A stretch of 50,489 bases of DNA from Gemmatimonadota bacterium (GTDB taxonomy: Bacteria > Gemmatimonadota > Gemmatimonadetes > Gemmatimonadales > Gemmatimonadaceae): NCBI GenBank assembly GCA_031127225.1, contig JARIEV010000009.1, positions 1 through 50,489 on the forward strand, in the 5' to 3' direction. The notes under the pieces were generated by a model that was not told the DNA's origin, searched no databases, and saw only the letters and a list, made by a program, of their open reading frames with translations. Every line of letters starts with the position of its first letter. The first letter of the stretch is position 1. Shown in pieces: positions 43,640 through 50,489 of the stretch. A program made the position numbers and the translations under genes.

Positions 43640-44594
43640 CGCACCAGTCCGGTGTGTTATGACACGTGAGCTGCGCATCCACGAGGCAGCCGCGGAGATC
43701 GTGCCGCTCCAACAGGGCGAGTCCGGCGGTGCACCCCAGCACGAAGGCCGCGGTGCCCAGCGCGTCGGCCACCATCGCGGTGGGGGCGACCACCGACACG
43801 CTGATCGCATCGGCGGGAGAACGCCCCGTGCGCGGATCGAGCAGATGATGCTCGCCGCCCGACACCATCGACGCCTCGGGCGATGACGCGTCGTGGACCC
43901 GCCGCTCGTAGTCTCCCGACGTGCACAGCGCCGCGTCGCTGAGGGCGAGGCGGGACAGCAGCTGCGCCGGATCGCGGGGATGGCGCACGCCCACGGTCCA
44001 CGGGGCATCGTCCGCGTTGTGCCCACCCAGAAACAGGTCGCCCCCGGCGTCGACGGCGAAGTTCACCAGCGGCGCCAGCGCCTGTGCCGCCATGTCGATC
44101 GCAAGCCCCTTGGCCACCGCGCCCAGATCGAGCAACAGCGGCCGATGCAGACACACCGACAGCGCGTCGGCATCGAGCTCCACATCGCGAAACGACACGG
44201 CGGCGTCCGGCGGTGCCGTCGAGCGCTGCTCGCTGCCATCGCGATAGTGGCGGGTGAAGCCGCGCGCTTCCATGCGCCCCCCCACGGTGGGATCGAAGGC
44301 GCCCTGCGTCTCCTCGGCCACCGCGACCGCGAACCGCACCGCCTCGAACAGCATCGGCGACACCACCACCGGCCGCCCCGCGCGCGCGCACAGCCGCCGT
44401 AGTTCGCTCGTGGCATCGAAGCGCGAGCACACCGCTTCCACCCGGTCAAACCACGCAAAGGCGCGATCCACCGCGCGCGCGCGTTCCCGCCGCGCGCGCC
44501 CGCTGGCCCAGTGTCCCGGTACGTCGATCGTGACGATCGTGCCCATGCGGGCACGCGACTGCACAAACCGATCCGCCACCGCTACGCCGGTCAC
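43632..44594 (-). CDS. apbE: FAD:protein FMN transferase (ApbE)
   Basis: The 320-residue protein is ApbE, which moves FMN from FAD to a threonine in target proteins. 'FDPTVGG', 'LDLGAVAKGLAID', 'VDAGGDLFLGG' and 'HLLDPRTGRSP' are its characteristic segments, covering FAD and magnesium binding. The start is a GTG overlapping the stop of the FMN-binding gene (GTGA). I see no clear signal peptide, yet the target domain is expected outside the cytoplasm, so its localisation is open. Its substrate is almost certainly the co-transcribed SGAT protein. Confidence 0.9.
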   Translation of the reverse strand: MTGVAVADRFVQSRARMGTIVTIDVPGHWASGRARRERARAVDRAFAWFDRVEAVCSRFDATSELRRLCARAGRPVVVSPMLFEAVRFAVAVAEETQGAFDPTVGGRMEARGFTRHYRDGSEQRSTAPPDAAVSFRDVELDADALSVCLHRPLLLDLGAVAKGLAIDMAAQALAPLVNFAVDAGGDLFLGGHNADDAPWTVGVRHPRDPAQLLSRLALSDAALCTSGDYERRVHDASSPEASMVSGGEHHLLDPRTGRSPADAISVSVVAPTAMVADALGTAAFVLGCTAGLALLERHDLRGCLVDAQLTCHNTPDWCDV

Positions 44595-45424
44595 TTGGCC
44601 TGCGCGAGCGCCTGCAGCACCGCGTAGTAGAACGCGTCGGAGCTCACCGTAGCGCCCGAGACGTAATCCACCTCCGCGCTCTGCCGCGCCACAACCTGCG
44701 GTACCAACACGGCGATCCAACTGCACGAGTAACGCGTCAGGCACTGCGAGATCACCGCGTTCGTAATCCGACCGTTCGTGATCTCAACCATCGCTTCGAT
44801 GTCGCCGTGCCGTGACGTGCCACGCCCCAGATACACGCCGTCTTTGTACGTCGTTTTGGCGGCGGCAGTGGCGGGTGGAGCAGCCGGCGGCATGGTGGCG
44901 GGCGTCGAAACGGGCGCCGGGGCGGTCTGCACCGGCGGCGGCGCACTCGGCGCGGCCGCGGTCGGCGCAACAATCGGTGGCGTGACCGGAGCGGCTACCG
45001 GCGCGGTCACCACGGTCGGTGCGGCCTCCGCCGTTACCACCGGCGTCGTCGCAGCAGGCTTGGAGACCGTCGCGGCCGCCGGCGACGCCGCAATGGCCAC
45101 CGTCGACGGAGCAGACGCCGGTGCGCCGTCAGCCGAGGTCGCCACCGTACCCGGCACATTCGCGATCGGTGCACCAGCCGACGGCGCGTTCACCACCGCC
45201 ACCGCCGGCATCGCCGGAACCGTCCCGTCCCCCGACTCCCCAGCCGCCGTACGGGCACCTGCCGCGCCAGCCCCCGCCCGCGATGCACTGCGCGGACGGC
45301 GCTCGGCGCTCTCCGCCGCCATGCGATCGGCCGCCGGCTTCGTTTTCGCGAAACCGGCCGTGTACACGATCAGCACGGCCGCTGAACCGAGCGCGACCAG
45401 GTTGTTGCCGCGAGCTTTGGACAC
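44591..45424 (-). CDS. Membrane-anchored FMN-binding domain protein
   Basis: The 277-residue product from the GTG at 45424 has a short basic N-terminus and a membrane helix (about residues 7-25). An alanine/proline/threonine-rich linker of about 150 residues follows, then a C-terminal FMN-binding domain as in RnfG/NqrC ('YKDGVYLGRGTSRHGDIEA', 'VDYVSGATVSSDAFYYAV'). T259 of SGAT is the predicted flavin-attachment residue for ApbE. An ATG at 45532 would add 36 residues, but that stretch has poor codon bias and contains TATATA, so it looks like promoter. It is the first gene of the FMN-binding/apbE/rnfD-like unit. Confidence 0.85.
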   Translation of the reverse strand: MSKARGNNLVALGSAAVLIVYTAGFAKTKPAADRMAAESAERRPRSASRAGAGAAGARTAAGESGDGTVPAMPAVAVVNAPSAGAPIANVPGTVATSADGAPASAPSTVAIAASPAAATVSKPAATTPVVTAEAAPTVVTAPVAAPVTPPIVAPTAAAPSAPPPVQTAPAPVSTPATMPPAAPPATAAAKTTYKDGVYLGRGTSRHGDIEAMVEITNGRITNAVISQCLTRYSCSWIAVLVPQVVARQSAEVDYVSGATVSSDAFYYAVLQALAQAK

Positions 45425-45981
45425 GAGAGAAGGCGGGCGCGTCGAGAGGCGAGGAAGTGAGCCGAGTGTCGGTATATACGCCGCGAGCGCGCGCTCCGCT
45501 GCGACCGCTCCAACGCGATGCGCGCGGAGCATCTCTGAGAACGCCCGTCGGCGGCATGCAACGCCTGGCCTGGCTGATGCAGACGGTGCACCGAAACCGC
45601 CCGAAGCGCACTTGCCCAACGTCGCGGCCGCATGGCGAGGTGGTGCTCAGCATCCCCACGCGGCGGTGAGCGTTCTACTGCCGTCGGAGCGCGCACGGCG
45701 CGATCCGGAGCATCTGTGACACTCGCTGTGGCGCGGACACCGCAACCATGCCACACGGGCTATCAAGCGATACCGCGGCGCCCGTGGGCCGAAGAGTCAA
45801 CATGCACTGTAACCTCTTACATATAAAGCGCTTACAAGAATCTTTGCGCGATAATGCATTAGCACGCTCGTGGCATGGCAATTGCTGAGGTCAGTTGACG
45901 TGCTACACGCCTCGCGGCGGGACTTCTTGGTCTGCATCGCGCTGAGCGTTGACCAATCCTCACGTCACAGCAAGCGAGATC
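45425..45981. other. Divergent intergenic region
   Basis: This 557-bp stretch separates the flavinylation operon from the PEP-CTERM gene. I see no convincing gene. The segment 45790-45870 is markedly A/T-richer than the genome average and includes a repeated CTTACA (45819-45824 and 45831-45836) that might be part of an activator site. A sigma-54-type promoter lies at 45871-45886. The part 45425-45530 contains a TATATA stretch that may belong to the minus-strand promoter. Confidence 0.5.
45871..45886 (+). promoter_or_regulatory. Sigma-54 (-24/-12) promoter upstream of the PEP-CTERM gene
   Basis: TGGCATGGCAATTGCT matches the sigma-54 consensus TGGCAC-N5-TTGCW at all but one position. The invariant GG and GC doublets are separated by the required 10 bases. 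It faces the PEP-CTERM gene, whose ATG is 95 bases further on, which would give an 80-90 base leader. PEP-CTERM/exopolysaccharide loci in other bacteria are known to be linked to PrsK/PrsR and RpoN, which supports the call. Confidence 0.65.
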
Positions 45982-46812
45982 ATGATAAAGAAGCTGGTCC
46001 ACACCGCAGGGCTGCAACTCGCGGCGTTCCCGAGTCGCAAGAGCCGAATCGCCGCCATGATTGGCGCGGCAGCCTGGTTGACGGCGGCACCCGTCCCGGT
46101 GAGTGCACAACTCCTGTCGACCAACACCAATTGGGTGGATTCGGGACAGCAGTTCAGTTTCGGCGGTACCACCTACGCACTGGGCACTTACACCTTTCAA
46201 CTCAGTTGGGACACGGCCGCACCGAACACGTGGAGCGCTATCGTGCGATCACAACCATGGTACGGAAGTGAAGCATCTGCGTGGTCCGCAGCCTATGCGT
46301 GGACCAGCCAAACGATCGCGCGGAATCTGCCCCTGCTCTCATCTCCACCAACCTACGAAGAGGGCTGGAGCGTCGCGTCGCAAGTGACGCTCGATGGCGC
46401 TCTCCAGTACGGGTTCGTAGGGATCTTCGATTGGCAATTCATTCAAGACTCTTTTGAGGTGGATGAAGGGGATCGTGTCGTTGAGATACAGTATGAGACC
46501 TTCAACCTGGTCACGTCGACACCATTCGTGTGCAGGGAGGAGCCCAGTCCATACTACACGCTTAACGCAGCCGCGTATTTTTCCGACTATGACTGCACGC
46601 GACATGAGGAAAAATGGGAGCGCGGCATTGATGACGGCTATGAATACGACGACGCGCCCAGTCCAAAAACGTTTCGCTTTGTCGGTGTGCAAGCACTCCC
46701 GGACGCGCCGACAGTCGTTCCCGAACCCGAATCGGCTGCGCTGGTGGGGTTGGGGCTCATCGGCTTGGCGATCGCCCGTCGGCGCCGTGCAGCTCGGTCG
46801 CCAAGGCCGTAA
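45982..46812 (+). CDS. PEP-CTERM sorting-domain surface protein
   Basis: The 276-residue precursor has a long signal peptide (to about residue 44, ending 'VPVSAQ') and a beta-rich, aromatic-rich middle part with no recognised enzyme motif. It ends with a PEP-CTERM sorting signal: PEP at 247-249, a hydrophobic helix ('SAALVGLGLIGLAIA') and an arginine cluster. Exosortase should cleave at PEP and release or anchor the protein in the exopolysaccharide matrix. No exosortase gene is in the window. Base composition is lower in G+C than that of neighbours, which hints at relaxed selection or transfer. A TTG at 45949 is an alternative start. Confidence 0.85.
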   Translation: MIKKLVHTAGLQLAAFPSRKSRIAAMIGAAAWLTAAPVPVSAQLLSTNTNWVDSGQQFSFGGTTYALGTYTFQLSWDTAAPNTWSAIVRSQPWYGSEASAWSAAYAWTSQTIARNLPLLSSPPTYEEGWSVASQVTLDGALQYGFVGIFDWQFIQDSFEVDEGDRVVEIQYETFNLVTSTPFVCREEPSPYYTLNAAAYFSDYDCTRHEEKWERGIDDGYEYDDAPSPKTFRFVGVQALPDAPTVVPEPESAALVGLGLIGLAIARRRRAARSPRP

Positions 46813-47112
46813 CGCTCGCTGAGACAAGTCGAAGGATCCGACGGCGGAACCTGCTCGCGTGTGCCGCCCAGCCCCGGCGATCACGTCGTACGCCTGACCA
46901 AAAACGTCGACCGAGTGGCATCGACATGTCGGTGGTGAAGAGCGTTCAGAATGGGCTCACGGTCGCGGTCGAGCTCCGCAGGCGACGTGTACCACCATCA
47001 CGGTAGGCGATGAGACTGCTAGTAGCCTGATACACACGGGCGTCCCATCCGTTTGCCACCGGCTCCACGCGAACGTGTTTCGGGATCCCGACGGCGTTAC
47101 CGCCCCGGGTGA
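46813..47112. other. Intergenic stretch without a recognisable gene
   Basis: I see nothing I can support in these 300 bases after the PEP-CTERM gene. The frames are broken by stops, and the short open stretches lack protein-like composition. No terminator hairpin with a T-run was found directly after the stop. Confidence 0.5.
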
Positions 47113-47446
47113 CCGGCACGCCGCGTTCACTGTTGCGTCCGCTGCGTCCAGACGGAGTACAGTGACGCCCTCGGTGTCACGTTCAGCCAGAGCAATGGCG
47201 GCCGCGCGGTCACGATCAGCGCGTTCCGCGGGTACTTCGCAACTGGGGGGATCGGAGTTTGAACTCGAAACGCCGAATTTCAGCGGTATCGACGGCTTCA
47301 ACAACGCGTGGGAATTGATTCCCGGGGTACCGACCATCGCGGAAGTCAGTACGATCGCTGGCATCGCCGTCCGGCGTCATCACCATGCCGACGGACGGCA
47401 GAACGTGGCGCTTGGCCGCATGGTCGCCCGCTGGCGCGTCACCTGA
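47113..47446 (+). pseudogene. Probable frameshifted remnant of a secreted or surface protein
   Basis: Two frames carry protein-like sequence that joins at a run of six G (47245-47250). The first frame reads 'EYSDALGVTFSQSNGG' and 'VTISAFRGYFATGG' and then stops at 47260. The other frame continues with 'SEFELETPNFSGIDGF' and 'NNAWELIPGVPTIAEVS' up to 47446. The combined sequence has the alternating hydrophobic, aromatic and glycine pattern of extracellular beta-rich proteins such as those next door, but no clear family. No start codon or C-terminal sorting signal was found. It is either a decayed gene or a live gene with a sequencing error in the homopolymer. Confidence 0.4.
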
Positions 47447-47540
47447 CCGCACGGCACTCTTCAGTCGTGACCAAACATCTCGCGACCTGGTGCGGCGGCA
47501 ACGTGACCAGCGATGTCCTCAAGGCTTTGGACGGGAACTA

Positions 47541-47954
47541 ATGGCGGACGCATCACGCCGTCCCCGTGAAGAACAGATCGGGGAGCACGACTATGCGCGT
47601 GCGTCCCGATTCTCGTGGCAGGGCGAAGTGATCATCGGCGACGGCGACGACGCGCGCGTGATTCGTGGCACCTGGAATCTCGAGTGGCAGCCGCGTGGTC
47701 TCGTGCGCGCAGCGGCTTCGGCCGCCATGATGCCGGAAGTGGGTGACGCCGTGGCATGGACGTCTCGGGTGGCCCGTCTCATCACGCTCGCCGAGCCGGG
47801 GTTGCAACTGCGTATCGGGGCGTCGGATGCCGATGGCTGGACCACGCTCGAGGTGACCGCGCCCTCGCACCCGGCGACCGTACTCGAGTTCGATCGCGCG
47901 GCGATGGCGACGGTGGCCGGGGTACCGGCGATAGCGCTCCGCGTGTTGACCTAA
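47541..47954 (+). CDS. Hypothetical protein
   Basis: The 137-residue product is not recognised. Its codon use is typical of the window, and the ATG at 47541 is preceded by a GGGA a few bases upstream. The sequence is soluble-looking, without signal peptide or membrane helix. It has 'EVIIGDGDDARVIRGTWNLEW' near residue 29 and a C-terminal half of alternating strands. It ends 9 bases before the convergent pyrophosphatase-like fragment. Confidence 0.6.
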   Translation: MADASRRPREEQIGEHDYARASRFSWQGEVIIGDGDDARVIRGTWNLEWQPRGLVRAAASAAMMPEVGDAVAWTSRVARLITLAEPGLQLRIGASDADGWTTLEVTAPSHPATVLEFDRAAMATVAGVPAIALRVLT

Positions 47955-47963
47955 CGTCGTTGC

Positions 47964-48101
47964 TCATGCGCAGTGGTTGCCTTCTTCGATGTACTTGTGG
48001 GCGTTATCCCACGCGCCGCCAAACCCGAGCCCCATGATGGGCGGGATCACCACCAGCGCACCCGACACGATCCACGCGGGAATCGATACCGCACCGAGCA
48101 T
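47964..48101 (-). pseudogene. Fragment resembling membrane pyrophosphatase HppA
   Basis: The reading frame ends in 'IVSGALVVIPPIMGLGFGG' followed by 'AWDNAHKYIEEGN' and an immediate stop. GGAWDNAKKYIEEG preceded by a hydrophobic helix is a hallmark of the late part of H+/Na+-translocating pyrophosphatases (HppA). The full enzyme has about 700 residues; only about 45 remain here, and the expected 'GKGS.AHKA' and 'GDTVGDP' continuation is missing. The upstream frame (to 48296) has no similarity I can see. It is most likely a relic of a deleted or recombined gene. A small membrane protein derived from it cannot be excluded. Confidence 0.5.
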
Positions 48102-48217
48102 CAGATGAGCGACGAACCGAAGGCGAGACCGACCGGGGGCGATCGCTCCCGCTGGCGAAGCGGTCTCCCGTCGCTGACATTCCGTGGTGTCGTTCCCACC
48201 TCTGCCAGGATACCACG

Positions 48218-49273
48218 ATGCCCCGCCGCATTTCTCTGCTCGCCGTGGCGCTGCCCACCGCCGCGATCGTCGCCGGCTGCACGCTGCAGCGCTCATCGCC
48301 CGGCACCACCGGTGCGCTCGCCTCGTCGGCCATGGCTGATGACCACATGGCGCACATGAACGCCGCCGACCTCTCTATGCCCGCCAGGCGCGCGTCCGGC
48401 GCGCAGCAGGGCGTCGCCGGTCTCCCGGCCAGCAACAACACCGCCCCCGCCCGCCTCAAGGCCAGCCCGCGCCACGCCGAATGGGTGAAGATCGCGTGGG
48501 ACGCCGGCTCGGCCGACTCCATCATGGCGTGGGTGGTCTATCCCGCCAGCCCGAACAGCCGCGCCAAGGCGCCGGTAGTCGTGGTCGTGCACGAGATCTT
48601 CGGCCTCTCCACCTGGGTGCGCGGCGTGGCCGATCAGGTGGCCGCCGACGGCTTCATCGCCGTCGCCCCCGACTTCCTGTCAAAAGTGCGCGGCGGTCCG
48701 AGCAGCGTCGAGCTGCCCGCCGACTCCGCGCGGAAGCTCATCGCCGGCGTGAACGCGGCCGATCGCAACCGTGCCATCAGCGCCGCCGCGAACTACGCGA
48801 TGATGTTGCCGAGTGCGCAGCAGAAGTACGCCGTCATCGGCTACTGCTGGGGTGGACAGACGGTGTTCATGCACGCCGTGAACGGCGGTCTCAAGGGCTT
48901 CTCCGGCGGCGTGGCGTTCTACGGCCTGCCCTACACCACCGGTGGCACGCCGGCCACAGCGACGACGGCCGCGGTGCCGGCCAGCATCAACGCCGATTCC
49001 CTCGCCAAGATCAAGCAGCCGGTGATGCTGTTGAACGGCTCGAAGGATGCGCGTATCGCGGCCGCCATGCCGGCCCTCGATTCGATCATGAAGGGGCTCA
49101 AGAAGGACTACGCGGGCACGAACTACGAAGGCGCCACGCACGGCTTCCTGCGCGCGCAGGATGACCCCAAGGCCACGCGCGATGAAGCGGAAGAAGCCGC
49201 CAATCTCGCCGCCACCAAGGACGGCTGGCCCAAGACGATCGCCTTCCTCAAGAAGAACCTCGGCGTGAAGTAA
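48218..49273 (+). CDS. Dienelactone hydrolase family lipoprotein
   Basis: The 351-residue protein has a lipoprotein signal with lipobox 'IVAGC' (C21), so it should be anchored in the envelope. A 60-residue disordered spacer follows, then a dienelactone hydrolase fold. The nucleophile is C210 in GYCWGG, with the acid in 'LNGSKDARI' and the histidine in 'EGATHGFL'. 'VVVHEIFGL' supplies the oxyanion glutamate region. Classical dienelactone hydrolases are cytoplasmic enzymes of chloroaromatic breakdown; an exported lipoprotein more likely hydrolyses other esters or lactones. The ATG at 48218 follows 'ccaggatacc', a weak AGGA site. Confidence 0.88.
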   Translation: MPRRISLLAVALPTAAIVAGCTLQRSSPGTTGALASSAMADDHMAHMNAADLSMPARRASGAQQGVAGLPASNNTAPARLKASPRHAEWVKIAWDAGSADSIMAWVVYPASPNSRAKAPVVVVVHEIFGLSTWVRGVADQVAADGFIAVAPDFLSKVRGGPSSVELPADSARKLIAGVNAADRNRAISAAANYAMMLPSAQQKYAVIGYCWGGQTVFMHAVNGGLKGFSGGVAFYGLPYTTGGTPATATTAAVPASINADSLAKIKQPVMLLNGSKDARIAAAMPALDSIMKGLKKDYAGTNYEGATHGFLRAQDDPKATRDEAEEAANLAATKDGWPKTIAFLKKNLGVK

Positions 49274-49302
49274 GTGCGGCCCCTGCGGCCGATCGGCCGT
49301 CG

Positions 49303-50316
49303 ATGATCGCACCGCGTGTCTCTCGGGTGCGTGTTGCGCTGATTGGCGCCGGCGATCACGGCGTGCGATCCGTCGTCTCAGCCGTGGCCATGCTCCCCGG
49401 CTGGGACGTGGTGGCCATCGTCGATCCGGACGAGACCGCGCGCCAACGGGCGCAGGCGCTCGCACCGCGGGCGCAGGTCGTGCCGGCGCTGCACCGGCTG
49501 GCCGACGCGCTCGTACCACTTGATGCGGCGCCGGATCTGGTGGTGCTGGCCACGCCGCCCGCGATCACCCCCGCCCTGCTGCGCGACACACTGGCGCATC
49601 CGGTGTTCGCGCGCGCGGCGGTGCTGGTGGAGAAGCCGGGCGGGCTCACCCCCGACGCACTGCAACCGTGCGGCACGGCAGCGACCGGCCGGGCGGCGCC
49701 AGTGCATGTGGCCTACCGCTATCGTCACCATGCCACGGTCCGGGCGTTTCAGCGCATCGCGGCCGCCGAGGGCGACCTTCGCGTACTCTCTCTGACCTTT
49801 CACGCTCCGTTCACCGTGCAGGGGTGGCGCACGGCACGCGCCACTGGCGGCGGTGCCCTGCGCGATCTCGGCGTCCATCTACTCGATCTGGCGCGCACCC
49901 TCATGCCGGGGCCGTGGGTGCTCGAGGACGCGACGTTCCGGTCGCACGCCACCGAACACGACGACGTGCGCCTCCGTTACCGCACGGCATCCGGGGTCAT
50001 CAACCTCCACAGCGCCTACCACGGGCGTCCGACGTTCGCGCTCGACGCGACGGGGCGCGCAGGGCGCGTCTCGTGCGATCTCTGGCGCCGCACCATCCCC
50101 AGCCGGACGCCGATCGGTGCTCTCTGGTCGGGGGCCAGTACAGCCCTGCTCCCCACCCGACGCGCCGGCGCAATGCTTCGACAGTCGTATGCGGCCACGA
50201 TGCGTCAGGCGCTATCTTCGGCTCACGCATCACCGCCACACGCGCCGTCCGCGACCCTCGATGACGCTATCGCCGTGCTGGCGTTGATCGCCGACGCCGA
50301 GCACCATCACGCATGA
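49303..50316 (+). CDS. Gfo/Idh/MocA family NAD(P)-dependent oxidoreductase
   Basis: The 337-residue protein starts with the Rossmann loop 'VALIGAGDHGVRSV' and has the family signature 'VLVEKPGG' near 107-114, where the lysine takes part in catalysis. The second domain holds 'GGALRDLGVHLLDLARTL' near 184-202, with the histidine expected in the active site. The family oxidises or reduces sugars, inositols or related cyclic substrates. It begins 30 bases after the lipoprotein gene on the same strand and may be co-transcribed. The substrate is unknown. Confidence 0.87.
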   Translation: MIAPRVSRVRVALIGAGDHGVRSVVSAVAMLPGWDVVAIVDPDETARQRAQALAPRAQVVPALHRLADALVPLDAAPDLVVLATPPAITPALLRDTLAHPVFARAAVLVEKPGGLTPDALQPCGTAATGRAAPVHVAYRYRHHATVRAFQRIAAAEGDLRVLSLTFHAPFTVQGWRTARATGGGALRDLGVHLLDLARTLMPGPWVLEDATFRSHATEHDDVRLRYRTASGVINLHSAYHGRPTFALDATGRAGRVSCDLWRRTIPSRTPIGALWSGASTALLPTRRAGAMLRQSYAATMRQALSSAHASPPHAPSATLDDAIAVLALIADAEHHHA

Positions 50317-50361
50317 GTAGGACAACCGCCGCGGTGTCACTCCGCGCGAGGCCATGGCAAC

Positions 50362-50489
50362 ATGCCGCTTGGTAAGCCTGTCCGACCCTCGACCCCGAAT
50401 ACCCTCGGGTTCGACATCGTGCGGTGTGATACGCCTTCGCGCGCGCTGTCGCTCACGGCGATCCTCGTCATCGTCGGGGACGTGGCGAG
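50362..50489 (+). CDS. Start of an unrecognised gene, cut by the window edge
   Basis: From the ATG at 50362 the frame stays open to the last base, giving 42 residues beginning MPLGKPVRPSTPNTLGFD and continuing 'ALSLTAILVIVGDVA'. Codon choice in this frame is in line with neighbouring genes. Another ATG at 50354 opens a different frame that is arginine/cysteine-rich and less likely. No family can be assigned from so short a piece. Confidence 0.35.
   Translation, partial: MPLGKPVRPSTPNTLGFDIVRCDTPSRALSLTAILVIVGDVA

Noticed and set aside
45675-45881. 68-codon minus-strand frame upstream of the PEP-CTERM gene
   Set aside because: It is Cys- and Arg-rich with no similarity, and it overlaps the sigma-54 promoter.

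Overview
This is a gene-dense, high-GC bacterial chromosomal segment. Many genes overlap by 4 to 8 bases in ATGA or GTGA junctions, and signal peptides and extracytoplasmic enzymes are frequent. A TolB-propeller/amidohydrolase fusion, a PQQ dehydrogenase with a built-in cytochrome c, RecBCD, a PEP-CTERM protein and a fragment of a membrane pyrophosphatase together suggest a Gemmatimonadota-type Gram-negative heterotroph. That assignment is inference from gene content; the window has no rRNA or tRNA marker. I found no tRNA, rRNA, CRISPR array or transposase gene.

Left part (1-24.8 kb). A 5'-truncated M20 amidohydrolase converges on a DinB-like gene. A PIF1-type helicase and a coupled SAM-dependent methyltransferase follow. 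A long minus-strand block then runs (in transcription order) FAD oxidoreductase, EVE-domain protein with a lysine/alanine tail, secreted propeller-amidohydrolase, and, after a 100-bp gap with two inverted repeats, recC-recB-recD-rmuC, a tightly overlapping DNA break repair operon. On the plus strand come a periplasmic quinohaemoprotein dehydrogenase, a serine hydrolase, an Old Yellow Enzyme and a small protein that joins a J-domain to a PilZ-like domain.

Middle part (24.9-40.8 kb). A four-gene inorganic-carbon cassette encodes a SulP anion transporter, DabA (DUF2309, with its carbonic-anhydrase-like zinc ligands intact) and two proton-channel subunits of the NuoL/NuoM type. It is followed by an alpha/beta hydrolase, an SDR, a 3-hydroxyisobutyrate dehydrogenase-like enzyme and an IlvD-family dehydratase that look like one unit. 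Class I fructose-1,6-bisphosphatase, a VF530 protein, an orphan HEGVH protein, a secreted glycine/tyrosine-rich protein, an exported single-cysteine MsrA and a Uma2 nuclease-fold protein follow.

Right part (41-50.5 kb). This is the more accessory-looking end. It holds a second serine hydrolase, a low-GC repeat patch that looks like a small MITE, and a three-gene flavinylation module (anchored FMN-binding protein, ApbE, RnfD-like membrane protein). An orphan PEP-CTERM protein lies behind a well-formed sigma-54 -24/-12 sequence. Next are a probable frameshifted gene, a small hypothetical gene, a fragment resembling membrane pyrophosphatase HppA, a lipoprotein dienelactone hydrolase, a Gfo/Idh/MocA oxidoreductase and the start of an unrecognised gene cut by the window edge.

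No wholly new system is proven. The best leads are the J-domain/PilZ fusion, the minimal RnfD-ApbE-FMN module, the sigma-54/PEP-CTERM pairing, the EVE protein with a histone-like tail, and the SulP-DabA-two-antiporter operon in an apparent heterotroph.
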